Of a stretch of DNA of 64,000 nucleotides, positions 26,270 to 34,772 are shown in pieces. The position numbers were made by a program, and so were the translations under genes. Source of the stretch: Pseudomonas sp. B28(2017). Its GTDB lineage: Bacteria > Pseudomonadota > Gammaproteobacteria > Pseudomonadales > Pseudomonadaceae. The stretch covers positions 310,001 to 374,000 of the forward strand of contig NZ_NEJH01000001.1 in NCBI RefSeq assembly GCF_002113025.1. Direction: 5' to 3'. How positions within the stretch are numbered: position 1 is the first letter of the stretch; each line of letters opens with the position of its first letter. The notes beneath the pieces were generated by a model, which saw nothing but the letters and a program-made list of their open reading frames with translations, ran no database searches and was not told the DNA's origin.

Positions 26270-27343
26270 TTACTGGCTGTATGCCCGCACAACGCTCTCG
26301 GTGCCCAATCGATACTGATTGTTCCCGCTGCGCTTGGCCTCATACATCGCCAGGTCGGCAATGTGCAGCAAGCGGTCAATGCTTGGTGCATGGTCGGGGA
26401 ACACGGCGACGCCAAGGCTGGTGCCGATATGGCGCTGGTCGTTGCCGATGGTGACGGGCGGGGAGAGTTCGACGAAGATTTTCTGGCAGATGGTGCGCGC
26501 TTCGTTTTGCAGGTTTTTGCCTTGGGGCAAGCCCTGGATAATGATCACGAATTCGTCGCCACCGATCCGGGCGACGGTGTCGGTGCCGCGCAGAATGCGC
26601 TTGAGCCGTGTGGCGGTAGTGACCAGCACCCGGTCGCCGGCCGCATGACCATAGCGGTCGTTGATGGCCTTGAAGCCATTGAGATCGACAAACACCAGCG
26701 CCACTCGCGTGGCGCTGGTGCGCGCTTGTTCCAGCGCTTCGGACAGGCGCTCTTCGAGCACCAGGCGATTGGGCAGGCCGGTCAGAGGGTCGTAATGGGC
26801 CAGGTGCTTGAGGTAGTTGGCCGAGGCCTTTTCTTCGGTGATGTCGCGTACCACGCCCATCATCTTGATCGTTTCGTTGTGTTCATTCTTGACCACGTTG
26901 CCGGTTTCCCGCAGCCAGCGGATCGTTCCGTCGGGCCAGACCACGCGGTATTCCTCATCATGGTTTTCGCCGGTTTCCAGGCAGCGCAGTTCGCCGGTCC
27001 GAACCCTGAGCCGGTCGTCCGGGTGCACGCAGGAGCAGAACAGGGTATAGGAGGGCGTCACTTCGCCGACCTTAAAGCCGAACATGCCGAAAATGGCTTC
27101 CGACCAGTACAGCCGGTCGGTGTCGACATCCCAATCCCAGGTGCCGATACGAGCGAAATACTGGCTGCGCTTGAAGCGCTCGGCGTCGCCATCCTGGTGG
27201 ATGTTCCGGCCTTCGGACAAGCTGCTGATGATCGCTCGATACTCTGCCAGTTGCTTTTGCAGCAAACGCTCGCGCCAGGCCAGCGCGACGATCAGGGTAA
27301 GCGTCATTGAGCCAAGGATGACGCTGGTCCAGAGCAGGATCAT
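26270..27343 (-). CDS. PAS-GGDEF diguanylate cyclase, membrane anchored
   Basis: A 357-residue protein. An N-terminal hydrophobic helix (ILLWTSVILGSMTLTLIVAL) anchors it, then a PAS/PAC domain (RSQYFARIGTWDWDVDTDRL ... GVVRDITEEK), then a GGDEF domain (HYDPLTGLPNRLVLEERL). The active site is intact, GGDEF, and an inhibitory-site RxxD (RGTD) lies exactly five residues before it, so it should make c-di-GMP under product inhibition. There is no EAL domain. The PAS domain would sense a redox or small-molecule signal. The start codon lacks a strong ribosome-binding site. Confidence 0.9.
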   Translation of the reverse strand: MILLWTSVILGSMTLTLIVALAWRERLLQKQLAEYRAIISSLSEGRNIHQDGDAERFKRSQYFARIGTWDWDVDTDRLYWSEAIFGMFGFKVGEVTPSYTLFCSCVHPDDRLRVRTGELRCLETGENHDEEYRVVWPDGTIRWLRETGNVVKNEHNETIKMMGVVRDITEEKASANYLKHLAHYDPLTGLPNRLVLEERLSEALEQARTSATRVALVFVDLNGFKAINDRYGHAAGDRVLVTTATRLKRILRGTDTVARIGGDEFVIIIQGLPQGKNLQNEARTICQKIFVELSPPVTIGNDQRHIGTSLGVAVFPDHAPSIDRLLHIADLAMYEAKRSGNNQYRLGTESVVRAYSQ

Positions 27344-27516
27344 TCGGGGATGGCCATCGGGGCGGTGAACCGTACGGGTGGTAGTTGATTATTTTAGTTC
27401 AGCAAACAGCTTTGAACGCCGCGCGCGGAGGCGGCAATGGTTGCCAATCGCGGGCAAATCTGGGAAAACGGCGCCCATCAGGCCCTTGAGGGCGAGTGAG
27501 CATACGAGTGAATTCA

Positions 27517-27855
27517 ATGAATGACGAGCTTCAGGTAATCGATCTTCAGCCGGGTGACGGAAAAGCCGCCGTAAAAGGCGCGCTGATCACCACCCAGTAC
27601 CGTGGCTGGCTGGAGGACGGGACCGAATTCGATTCTTCCTACAGTCGTGGCAAACCCTTCCAGTGCGTGATCGGCACCGGACGGGTCATCAAGGGTTGGG
27701 ACCAGGGCATCATGGGTATGCAGGTCGGTGGCAAGCGCAAGTTGCTGGTGCCGGCGCATCTTGCCTATGGCGAGCGCACCATGGGCAAGATCACGCCGAA
27801 TTCGAACCTGATCTTCGAAATTGAATTGCTCGAAGTGCTGACACGGGATGATTGA
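27517..27855 (+). CDS. FKBP-type peptidyl-prolyl cis-trans isomerase
   Basis: A 112-residue single-domain FKBP. GALITTQYRGWLEDGTEFDS and FQCVIGTGRVIKGWDQGIMG contain the ligand-pocket aromatic and Asp residues, and LVPAHLAYGER and NSNLIFEIELLEV complete the fold. It speeds folding around prolines in the cytoplasm; no signal peptide or dimerisation extension is present. ATG 27517 fits the family. A GTG seven codons upstream (27496) has a better GAGGGC but adds no homologous residues. It ends 3 bp from a convergent gene. Confidence 0.9.
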   Translation: MNDELQVIDLQPGDGKAAVKGALITTQYRGWLEDGTEFDSSYSRGKPFQCVIGTGRVIKGWDQGIMGMQVGGKRKLLVPAHLAYGERTMGKITPNSNLIFEIELLEVLTRDD

Positions 27856-27858
27856 GCG

Positions 27859-28890
27859 TCAGGCCTGAAAGGTTTCCCGGTACGCATACAGGCCGGGTGT
27901 TCCGCCGGTCATGATGAACAGCACATTGTCCCCGGGGGCGAAGCGCCCTTGCCGCAGGTCGGCCAGCAATCCGGCAAAGGCCTTGCCGGAGTACACCGGG
28001 TCGACCAACAGACCTTCGGCACGCGCCATCAGGCGTACCGCGTCCCGCATGGCGACGGTTGGCAGGCCATAGCCGGCACCCAGCTGGCTGCCGTCAATCA
28101 CCAGCTCGTCAGCCCGCACCTGGGCGTTACTGTCCAGTAGCGCCAATGTCTCGCGGGTCAATTGCAGGGTTCTCGCTGTTGATGATTCCTGGTCGGACAA
28201 CACCGAGAACGACTTGACCAGGGACGCGCCCCGGCCCAGTAATTGGAAACCCGCCGCCAGCCCGGCATGCGTCCCGGCGCTGCCGTTGGGTATTACCACT
28301 TGATTGAACGCGAGTTGCAGTTCGGCCTCTTGCCGGGCGATTTCCGCTGCGCAGCGGGCATAGCCAAGGCTGCCCAAGGGCGTCGAGCCACCGGTTGGCA
28401 GCACCATGACCTTGTGCCCGGAGTCCCGAAGCTGCGCCGCCCTGGCCTCGGCTTTGGCCAGTGAGTCGGTACCGCCGGCAAACACCTGCATCTGCGCGCC
28501 GAACAAATGGTCGAGCAGCACGTTGCCGTTGAGCTCGTAGTCCACCTCGGCCTTGGCCACGGCCCGGGTCAGGAACAGCTCGCAGGCGATGCCCAGCCGG
28601 GCGCACACGGCGGCGGTCAGGCGGGCATGATTGGACTGGATGCCGCCTACGGTAATGACCGTATCGAGCCCGGCTTGCAGCGCCGCGCCGATATGGAATT
28701 CAAGTTTGCGCAGCTTGTTGCCACCCGCGCCGATCAACATATGGTCGTCACGTTTGAGAAACAGGCCGATACCCTGCTTGTCCAGGCCCAGCAGCTGTTC
28801 AAGTCGCGCAGCCCGCTGAATGGGCGTGGGACCTTGCAGCAGGTCTGCCCGCGCAAAAACACTCAGTGCCTTGTCCAGTTGGGTTTGCAT
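27859..28890 (-). CDS. D-cysteine desulfhydrase / ACC deaminase family PLP enzyme
   Basis: A 343-residue fold-type II PLP enzyme. LGLFLKRDD-like block (GIGLFLKRDDHMLIGAGGNK) with GGNKLRKLEF carries the PLP Lys. TVGGIQSNHARLTAAV is the phosphate/PLP region, and LPTGGSTPLGSLGYARCAAE and GTHAGLAAGF follow. Family members break D-cysteine to pyruvate, H2S and ammonia; ACC deaminases differ at a few active-site positions that I cannot settle by eye. The GAGGCTCGATTG before ATG 28890 decides that start over two upstream ATGs. Confidence 0.82.
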   Translation of the reverse strand: MQTQLDKALSVFARADLLQGPTPIQRAARLEQLLGLDKQGIGLFLKRDDHMLIGAGGNKLRKLEFHIGAALQAGLDTVITVGGIQSNHARLTAAVCARLGIACELFLTRAVAKAEVDYELNGNVLLDHLFGAQMQVFAGGTDSLAKAEARAAQLRDSGHKVMVLPTGGSTPLGSLGYARCAAEIARQEAELQLAFNQVVIPNGSAGTHAGLAAGFQLLGRGASLVKSFSVLSDQESSTARTLQLTRETLALLDSNAQVRADELVIDGSQLGAGYGLPTVAMRDAVRLMARAEGLLVDPVYSGKAFAGLLADLRQGRFAPGDNVLFIMTGGTPGLYAYRETFQA

Positions 28891-29004
28891 CAATCGAGCC
28901 TCGTTGTTCACCATGATCCAGGTGACTCTATGGAGAAACTCCTGCGGGATAAACGCACTGCCGGTCATGACTGTTTTAACCCGGTGTAACTAATCCAGCC
29001 GGTC

Positions 29005-29112
29005 AACAGGGGGGTATTGAACCTGAACGTTTAGCGGCCAATCATCTGGTTGTGCCTTGCCAGGCTCCGCTCTATTGGCGATCATAGGTGCTATATAGGG
29101 GTAGGGGGTATT
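29005..29112. promoter_or_regulatory. Candidate RcnR/DmeR operators (G-tract sites)
   Basis: ACAGGGGGGTATTG (G6 at 29009-29014) and TAGGGGGTATTGG (G5 at 29104-29108) share G5-6 followed by TATTG. E. coli RcnR binds a G6 tract flanked by TACT/AGTA. The right-hand site overlaps the expected ribosome-binding region of the repressor gene; the left one lies about 100 bp further upstream. Confidence 0.5.
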
Positions 29113-29115
29113 GGT

Positions 29116-29391
29116 ATGTCGCACATTCATGAACACAAAGATGACTTGATCAAACGGGTGAGGCGAATTGCCGGTCAGGTGGAGGCCGTGGAGCGAGCGC
29201 TCGAGTCCGATGCCGATTGCGCCAAGACCCTGCATCTGGTGGCCGCCATCCGGGGCGCGGTCAATGGTCTGCTGGAGCAGTTCATCGACGCCCACGCCCG
29301 TGAGCACGTGGCCCATCCAGACCTGAGCGACGAAGAGCGCGCCCAGGGCGTGGAAGACTTGTTACTGGCCATCCGTCGTTATGCCAAATAG
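29116..29391 (+). CDS. dmeR: Nickel/cobalt-responsive repressor, RcnR/DmeR type
   Basis: A 91-residue all-helical protein of the CsoR/RcnR family. The four metal ligands that define RcnR nickel/cobalt sensors are all at the same positions: His3, Cys35 (SDADCAKTLH), His60 and His64 (FIDAHAREHV). It would release its operator when Co(II) or Ni(II) binds, turning on the CDF exporter gene 13 bp downstream. AGGGGGTATTGGT precedes the ATG and forms part of the putative operator, which suggests autoregulation. Confidence 0.88.
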   Translation: MSHIHEHKDDLIKRVRRIAGQVEAVERALESDADCAKTLHLVAAIRGAVNGLLEQFIDAHAREHVAHPDLSDEERAQGVEDLLLAIRRYAK

Positions 29392-29404
29392 AGGCCTGAA
29401 TCCC

Positions 29405-30337
29405 ATGACACTGCCACCCCAGGCTTCGCGTTTTTCCCATGACCATGTGTTTCTCGGCGCCTCCCATGATGAAAACGCCCGCCGCACCTTATGGGTGGTG
29501 GCGCTGACGTTTGTGATGATGATCGGCGAAATTGCTGCCGGTTACATCACCGGTTCCATGGCGTTGCTGGCTGATGGCTTTCACATGGCCACCCACGCCG
29601 GGGCCTTGGGCATCGCTGCGGCGGCCTATGGGTTCGCACGGCGCAATGCCAATAATGCGCGTTACAGCTTCGGAACCGGCAAGGTCGGGGATCTGGCGGG
29701 TTTTGCCTCGGCCATGGTGCTGGGACTGGTGGCGATCGGCATTGCCGGTGAGTCGGTTTTTCGCCTGTTTCAGCCCACCACAGTGGCATTCACCGAGGCG
29801 ACAGTGATTGCGCTGGTGGGGCTGGCGGTGAACATTGTCAGCGCCCTTTTGCTGGCGGGCGACCACGGTCATCATGGCCATGATCACGGGCACAGCCATG
29901 ATCACGGCCATCATCACCATCACGACAACAACCTGCGCTCAGCCTATGTCCATGTGTTGGCCGACGCCTTGACCTCGGTGCTGGCGATTGCCGCGTTGCT
30001 GGCCGGGCGGTATCTGGGGTGGGTGTGGCTGGACCCGGTGATGGGCATCGTGGGCGCCATCGTGATCGCGAAATGGGCCGTTGGCTTGATGCGTGACAGC
30101 GCTGCGGTACTACTCGATGTCACGGATGCACAGGTTGCCGATGAGATTCGTGAACTGCTCGAGTCGTCGGACGATGTGCGTATCAGCGATCTGCATGTGT
30201 GGCAGGTCGGCCCGCAGGCGCGGGCGGCAATTGTCAGCGTTGTGGCGGCGGCCAATGTCAGTGCCGACGCCATTCGCGAACGCCTGGCGCCGGTCCATGA
30301 GCTGTCTCACCTGACTGTCGAATATCGCACGGCTTGA
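29405..30337 (+). CDS. dmeF: Cation diffusion facilitator exporter (DmeF-like, Co/Ni)
   Basis: A 310-residue CDF protein with about six transmembrane helices. The metal site residues are in ALLADGFHMATHAG (Asp, His, His) and HVLADALTS. Between helices 4 and 5 is a His-rich cytosolic loop with over ten His (GHHGHDHGHSHDHGHH). The C-terminal domain includes VRISDLHVWQVGPQ. Exchanges metal for protons at the inner membrane. It forms an operon with an RcnR-type repressor, the dmeRF arrangement known in rhizobia. The start at 29405 lies behind GAGG; ATG 29381 overlapping the repressor stop is the alternative. Confidence 0.9.
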   Translation: MTLPPQASRFSHDHVFLGASHDENARRTLWVVALTFVMMIGEIAAGYITGSMALLADGFHMATHAGALGIAAAAYGFARRNANNARYSFGTGKVGDLAGFASAMVLGLVAIGIAGESVFRLFQPTTVAFTEATVIALVGLAVNIVSALLLAGDHGHHGHDHGHSHDHGHHHHHDNNLRSAYVHVLADALTSVLAIAALLAGRYLGWVWLDPVMGIVGAIVIAKWAVGLMRDSAAVLLDVTDAQVADEIRELLESSDDVRISDLHVWQVGPQARAAIVSVVAAANVSADAIRERLAPVHELSHLTVEYRTA

Positions 30338-30455
30338 GCGTCTTTCGGGGCGGAACCTTCGATCAGGCACTGAACAGTGGGATCCGTCCATTCGCGGAAG
30401 GGCGGTATTCCCGCTTCAGGTTGTCCAGTGCCGGTCTCTTCGCCAGTCCTGCGAC

Positions 30456-31064
30456 TTAGCGACTGGCTGAGGCCATGAGCACGCCAAAGCCGGCGAAGGT
30501 CACGCCCGAGACTTTAGCGGCCAGCCAGGAACCCTTGGGGCTCGATAACCAGCTTTTGGCAGTACTGGCGAGCAAGGCATAGCTGCCATGCACCAGAATC
30601 ACAAGCACACCGTAGGAGGCGACCAGCTTGATGAACTGGGTGTAGAAGTGCGCCGAGGTGTCGATGAATTGCGGGAACACTGCCAGGAAGAAAAACACCG
30701 CCTTGGGGTTCAAAAGCTGCATTGAAGCCGCTTCAAGGAAACGATAGCCCGGGCTTGAAGGGTGCGTTTCAAGCAGCGTGCTGAAACGATCCGAACGCCA
30801 GCTTTTGTAGCCCAGGTACAACAAATAGGCTGCCCCTGCGTATTTCAACACGGTAAAGGCGTTCGCGGAGGTGCCAAGTATCAGACCAACACTGGTGGCG
30901 CTGATGGCGGCGACAACAAACGCCCCCGATGCGATCCCCAGAATGCCCGGCACCGCCCCCGTCCAGCCGTGACGCACCGCATTGGAGAGTGTCAGGACCA
31001 CGCCAGGCCCCGGGCTCAAAATGGTCAGGGTGGCGAAAAGTATAAAGAGTCCGTAGCTGTTCAT
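30456..31064 (-). CDS. LysE/RhtB family exporter
   Basis: A 202-residue protein with six hydrophobic segments. The RhtB signature SPGPGVVLTLSNAVRHGW is at residues about 17-35, with the later LNPKAVFFFLAVFPQFID block. Members export amino acids or their analogues; the substrate is unknown. GGAGCAAGAC precedes ATG 31064. It is divergent from a LysR gene over 105 bp, the usual arrangement for an exporter and its regulator. Confidence 0.88.
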   Translation of the reverse strand: MNSYGLFILFATLTILSPGPGVVLTLSNAVRHGWTGAVPGILGIASGAFVVAAISATSVGLILGTSANAFTVLKYAGAAYLLYLGYKSWRSDRFSTLLETHPSSPGYRFLEAASMQLLNPKAVFFFLAVFPQFIDTSAHFYTQFIKLVASYGVLVILVHGSYALLASTAKSWLSSPKGSWLAAKVSGVTFAGFGVLMASASR

Positions 31065-31169
31065 GTCTTGCTCCGTCAGATGGCGCTGGCTGCGTGCAGG
31101 CAGATTGGCGTGACGACGAAGGCGTGACAAACGCTTTAATTAGAGCGCACAGGTGACTAAATTAGACGC

Positions 31170-32060
31170 ATGATGAATCAACTACCACCTCTTAATGCCG
31201 TTCGCGCCTTCGCCGTTGCCGCTCGTCATCAGAGCTTCAGTCTGGCGGCCGAAGAGCTGCACGTCAGCCACAGTGCCGTCAGTCGGCACATCAAATTGCT
31301 CGAGGAGTACCTGGGGGTGCTGCTGTTCGAGCGGCGTATCCGTCAATCGGTGCTGACGCCCGCCGGCCGGCGCTTTTATGAGCAGGTCAGCGCCGGGTTG
31401 TCGCAGATTGCCAATGCCGCGGCCGCGCTCAAGCAGCATGCCTCGCTGCCTACCGTGAAGATCAACGTCCGTCCATCCTTCGCCTTGCTTTGGCTGACGC
31501 CCAGGTTGGCGGATTTCGTTGCGCAGCACCCAGACATCAAGCCCCAGGTGATCACGCAAACCCAGGCTCCCGATCAGGCACGCGACGGGTTCGATATCGT
31601 CATTCGCCGTGGTCGTGACGATTGGGCGCCGGCGATTGAGGCGCGAGCACTCTTCGAAGACGAACTCTTGCTGGTTGCGGCGCCATCGCTGATCGAGCGC
31701 CTGCCGCTTGTAGACCTCACTTCGCTCGGCCGGCACACGTTACTGACCGCCAGGGCACGCCGCGAAGACTGGCACAATTGGGCCATGCACTTTGGTCAAA
31801 GTCAGTCCGCCACTCAGATGACCCGGCAGTTCGATCACATGCACCTGGTGCTTCAGGCCGCCGTGGATGGACAGGGCATTGCCTTGTGCCCGACCTCGTT
31901 GCTGGGCAACCATCTGTTGAGCGGACACCTGGTCTGCCCGTTGCCGGAGTTGCGTATGCCGTTACCGCGTTATTACTACGGTGTTGCGCCGGACGTGACG
32001 GCGCACACACGGGTGTTCGTGGAGTGGTTGTTTGCCCGGATCGCTCAGGATCGAGAGTGA
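31170..32060 (+). CDS. LysR-type regulator (GcvA-like)
   Basis: A 296-residue LysR protein of the GcvA subgroup, starting LPPLNAVRAFAVAARHQSFS with LHVSHSAVSRHIKLLEEYLG in the DNA-binding domain and VKINVRPSFALLWLTPRLAD in the effector domain. It probably controls the divergent LysE-type exporter gene. It is followed by a strong terminator shared with convergent ilvE. The first two codons are both ATG. Confidence 0.85.
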   Translation: MMNQLPPLNAVRAFAVAARHQSFSLAAEELHVSHSAVSRHIKLLEEYLGVLLFERRIRQSVLTPAGRRFYEQVSAGLSQIANAAAALKQHASLPTVKINVRPSFALLWLTPRLADFVAQHPDIKPQVITQTQAPDQARDGFDIVIRRGRDDWAPAIEARALFEDELLLVAAPSLIERLPLVDLTSLGRHTLLTARARREDWHNWAMHFGQSQSATQMTRQFDHMHLVLQAAVDGQGIALCPTSLLGNHLLSGHLVCPLPELRMPLPRYYYGVAPDVTAHTRVFVEWLFARIAQDRE

Positions 32061-32082
32061 CGTTTTCCACGCAGCGCGGACG

Positions 32083-32119
32083 AAAAAAGCCCGGCCTTCA
32101 ACGTGAAGGCCGGGCTTTT
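32083..32119. terminator. Bidirectional terminator between LysR gene and ilvE
   Basis: AAAAAAGCCCGGCCTTCA with its complement TGAAGGCCGGGCTTTTG around an ACG loop. A-rich and T-rich flanks serve both strands. Confidence 0.85.
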
Positions 32120-32145
32120 GTGTTCAAACGAACCGTGGCGTCAGA

Positions 32146-33165
32146 TCAAACCTTGACGATCCAGCCCGCTGGCGCTTCGATGTCGCCGGTTTGCACGCCG
32201 GTCAGCTCTTTGTAGAGCTTCTGGGTGATCGGGCCGACTTCGGTTTCGCTGTGGAATACATGCAGGTGGTCGTTGTAGTTGATGCCGCCGATCGGCGTGA
32301 TCACCGCTGCAGTACCGCAAGCACCGGCTTCCTTGAAGTCCGCCAGCTTGTCGATGAACACGTCGCCTTCGACCACGTCCAGACCCAGGCGGGACCTGGC
32401 CAGTTCGATCAGCGACAGGCGGGTAATGCCCGGCAGTACCGATGGCGAGTTCGGGGTCACGAACTTGTTGTCGTGGGTGATCCCGAAGAAGTTGGCCGAA
32501 CCGACTTCCTCGATCTTGGTATGGGTCAGTGGGTCCAGGTAGATGCAGTCGGCGAAATGCGCCTTCTTGGCCTGGGAGCCCGGCATCAGGCTGGCGGCGT
32601 AGTTGCCACCGACCTTGGCGGCACCGGTGCCTTGTGGCGCAGCGCGGTCGTAGCTGGAGATCAGGAAGTTGTGCGGGGTCAGGCCGCCCTTGAAGTAGGC
32701 GCCAACCGGGATGCAGAAGATCGAGAAGATGAACTCGGGGGCGGTACGCACGCCGATGTTGTCACCCACGCCGATCACGAACGGGCGCAGGTACAGCGCG
32801 CCGCCGGTGCCGTACGGCGGAATGAAACGCTCGTTGGCGCGAACCACTTCTTTACAGGCTTCGATAAATTGCTCGGTGTCGACTTGTGGCATCAGCAGGC
32901 GCGCGCAACTGCGCTGCATGCGCAGGGCGTTCTGGTCCGGACGGAACAGGTTGATCGAGCCGTCCTTGCAACGATAGGCCTTCATGCCTTCGAAGCATTG
33001 CTGGCCATAGTGAAGGGCAGTGGAGCCTTCGCTGATGTGCAGCACGTTGTCTTCGGTCAGGGTGCCTTTGTCCCACTCGCCATTACGCCAGTACGACAGA
33101 TAGCGCTTGTCGGTCTTGATGTAGTCAAAACCCAGCTTGTCCCAATTGATGCTTTCGTTACCCAT
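32146..33165 (-). CDS. ilvE: Branched-chain amino acid aminotransferase
   Basis: A 339-residue fold-type IV PLP transaminase. STALHYGQQCFEGMKAYRC, FRPDQNALRMQRSCARLLMP, YLRPFVIGVG, GAAKVGGNYAASL (PLP-lysine region) and EVGSANFFGI match the long IlvE group. It interconverts leucine, isoleucine and valine with their 2-keto acids using 2-oxoglutarate. The products are the substrates of the bkd complex encoded just upstream on the same strand, though a REP pair separates them. GAGGGTGTC precedes ATG 33165. Confidence 0.92.
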   Translation of the reverse strand: MGNESINWDKLGFDYIKTDKRYLSYWRNGEWDKGTLTEDNVLHISEGSTALHYGQQCFEGMKAYRCKDGSINLFRPDQNALRMQRSCARLLMPQVDTEQFIEACKEVVRANERFIPPYGTGGALYLRPFVIGVGDNIGVRTAPEFIFSIFCIPVGAYFKGGLTPHNFLISSYDRAAPQGTGAAKVGGNYAASLMPGSQAKKAHFADCIYLDPLTHTKIEEVGSANFFGITHDNKFVTPNSPSVLPGITRLSLIELARSRLGLDVVEGDVFIDKLADFKEAGACGTAAVITPIGGINYNDHLHVFHSETEVGPITQKLYKELTGVQTGDIEAPAGWIVKV

Positions 33166-33277
33166 GACACCCTCTATCACTTAACAACCGCCGAAACGGT
33201 TCAAGGTTCTGACGTTTTTCCGGATGGGCACAACAATACTTCATTCCGGGCCCATTTCGCAGCCCGGATTGCATTCC

Positions 33278-33380
33278 TTGTAGGAGCTAGCTTGCTAGCG
33301 ATGGACGTCAACGATAACGCGTCCTGTCTGCATGACCGCGTTGTCCTGACGTTTTTCGCGAGCGAGCTCGCTCCTACAGG
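33278..33380. repeat. REP-like pair between lpdV and ilvE
   Basis: TTGTAGGAGCTAGCTTGCTA at 33278 and an inverted relative ending GAGCTCGCTCCTACAGG at 33380. It may stabilise the 3' end of the bkd transcript, which stops 7 bp away. Confidence 0.8.
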
Positions 33381-33386
33381 TTCGGA

Positions 33387-34769
33387 TTACAGGTGCAAGG
33401 CGTGACCAAGCGCACGCAACGCCGCTTCCTGCACCGCCTCGCCCAGCGTCGGGTGCGCGTGGATGGTGCCGCCGATGTCTTCCAGCCGCGCGCCCATCTC
33501 CAGGCTCTGCGCAAACGCCGTTGACAACTCCGACACGCCAACGCCCACCGCTTGCCAGCCGACAATCACATGATTGTCGCGACGGGCGACCACGCGCACG
33601 AAGCCGCTTTTCGACTCCAGTGTCATGGCCCGGCCATTGGCGGCGAACGGGAAGCTCGACACGATGCAGTCCAGGCCCGCGGCCCTGGCCTCGTCCGGGG
33701 TCTTGCCGACCACCACCAGTTCCGGGTCGGTGAAGCACACGGCGGCGATGGCGGTCGGGTTGAACTCGCGAGATTTACCGCTGATCAGTTCGGCGACCAT
33801 CTCACCCTGGGCCATGGCCCGGTGCGCGAGCATCGGTTCACCGCTCAGGTCGCCGATGGCATACACGTTGCGCATGCTGGTCTGGCAGCGGTTGTCGATC
33901 TTGATCGACGAACCGTTCATCTCCAGGTTCAGCGCTTCGAGGTTCCAGCCCTGGGTGTTCGGCTTGCGACCGACGGCCACCAGCACCTGATCGGTTTCCA
34001 GGTTCAGGGTATCGCCGTTCGGATCCAGTACTTTCAAGGTATTTTGTTGTGAATCAAAGCCTTGCACGCTGTGTTTCAAGTAAAGCTTCACGCCGAGTTT
34101 TTTCAGTTCGTCGTGCACGGGCTGGGTCAGTTCGGCGTCGTAGGCCGGCAGGATGCGTTCCTGGGCTTCCACCACGCTGACGTCGGCGCCGAGCTTGCGA
34201 TAGGCAATGCCCAGTTCCAGACCGATGTAACCGCCGCCGACCACAATCAATCGTTTCGGCACGGATGTTGGCGCCAGGGCCTCGGTGGACGAGATGATCG
34301 GCCCGCCAATCGGCAGCATCGGCAGGTTGACGCTTTTGGAACCGGTGGCCAGCACCAGGTGTTCGCACTGGATACGCGTGTCGCCGACTTCCACGGTTTT
34401 GCCGTCGATGACTTTGGCCCAGCCTTGAATGACCTGAACCTTGTTCTTTTTCAGCAGCGCCGCGACGCCGGTGGTCAGGCGATCGACGATGCCGTCCTTC
34501 CATTCCACGCTCTTGCCGATGTCCAGGGTGGGCGCCGAAACGCTGATACCCAGGACCGAATGCTGGCTGTGGTGTCGTGTCTGGTGGAACTGCTCGGCGA
34601 CGTGAATCAGTGCCTTGGACGGAATGCAGCCGATGTTCAGGCAGGTGCCGCCCAGGGATTGGCCTTCCACCAGAATGGTCGGAATGCCCAGTTGGCCGGC
34701 ACGGATCGCCGTCACATAACCGCCAGGGCCGCCGCCGATGATCAGCAGTGTGGTGTGCAAAGTCTGCAT
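33387..34769 (-). CDS. lpdV: Dihydrolipoamide dehydrogenase of the branched-chain complex (E3)
   Basis: A 460-residue flavoprotein. FAD-binding GGGPGG is at residues 12-17 and the redox disulfide is Cys43-Cys48 ([13 protein letters not shown]). The NAD-binding [12 protein letters not shown] is near residue 180, and the catalytic His is in [17 protein letters not shown] [11 protein letters not shown] near the C-terminus. It reoxidises the dihydrolipoyl group of BkdB, passing electrons to NAD+. It is the last gene of the bkd operon and starts 3 bp after bkdB, as in P. putida, where this E3 is dedicated to the branched-chain complex. Confidence 0.94.
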   Translation of the reverse strand: MQTLHTTLLIIGGGPGGYVTAIRAGQLGIPTILVEGQSLGGTCLNIGCIPSKALIHVAEQFHQTRHHSQHSVLGISVSAPTLDIGKSVEWKDGIVDRLTTGVAALLKKNKVQVIQGWAKVIDGKTVEVGDTRIQCEHLVLATGSKSVNLPMLPIGGPIISSTEALAPTSVPKRLIVVGGGYIGLELGIAYRKLGADVSVVEAQERILPAYDAELTQPVHDELKKLGVKLYLKHSVQGFDSQQNTLKVLDPNGDTLNLETDQVLVAVGRKPNTQGWNLEALNLEMNGSSIKIDNRCQTSMRNVYAIGDLSGEPMLAHRAMAQGEMVAELISGKSREFNPTAIAAVCFTDPELVVVGKTPDEARAAGLDCIVSSFPFAANGRAMTLESKSGFVRVVARRDNHVIVGWQAVGVGVSELSTAFAQSLEMGARLEDIGGTIHAHPTLGEAVQEAALRALGHALHL

Positions 34770-34772
34770 GAG

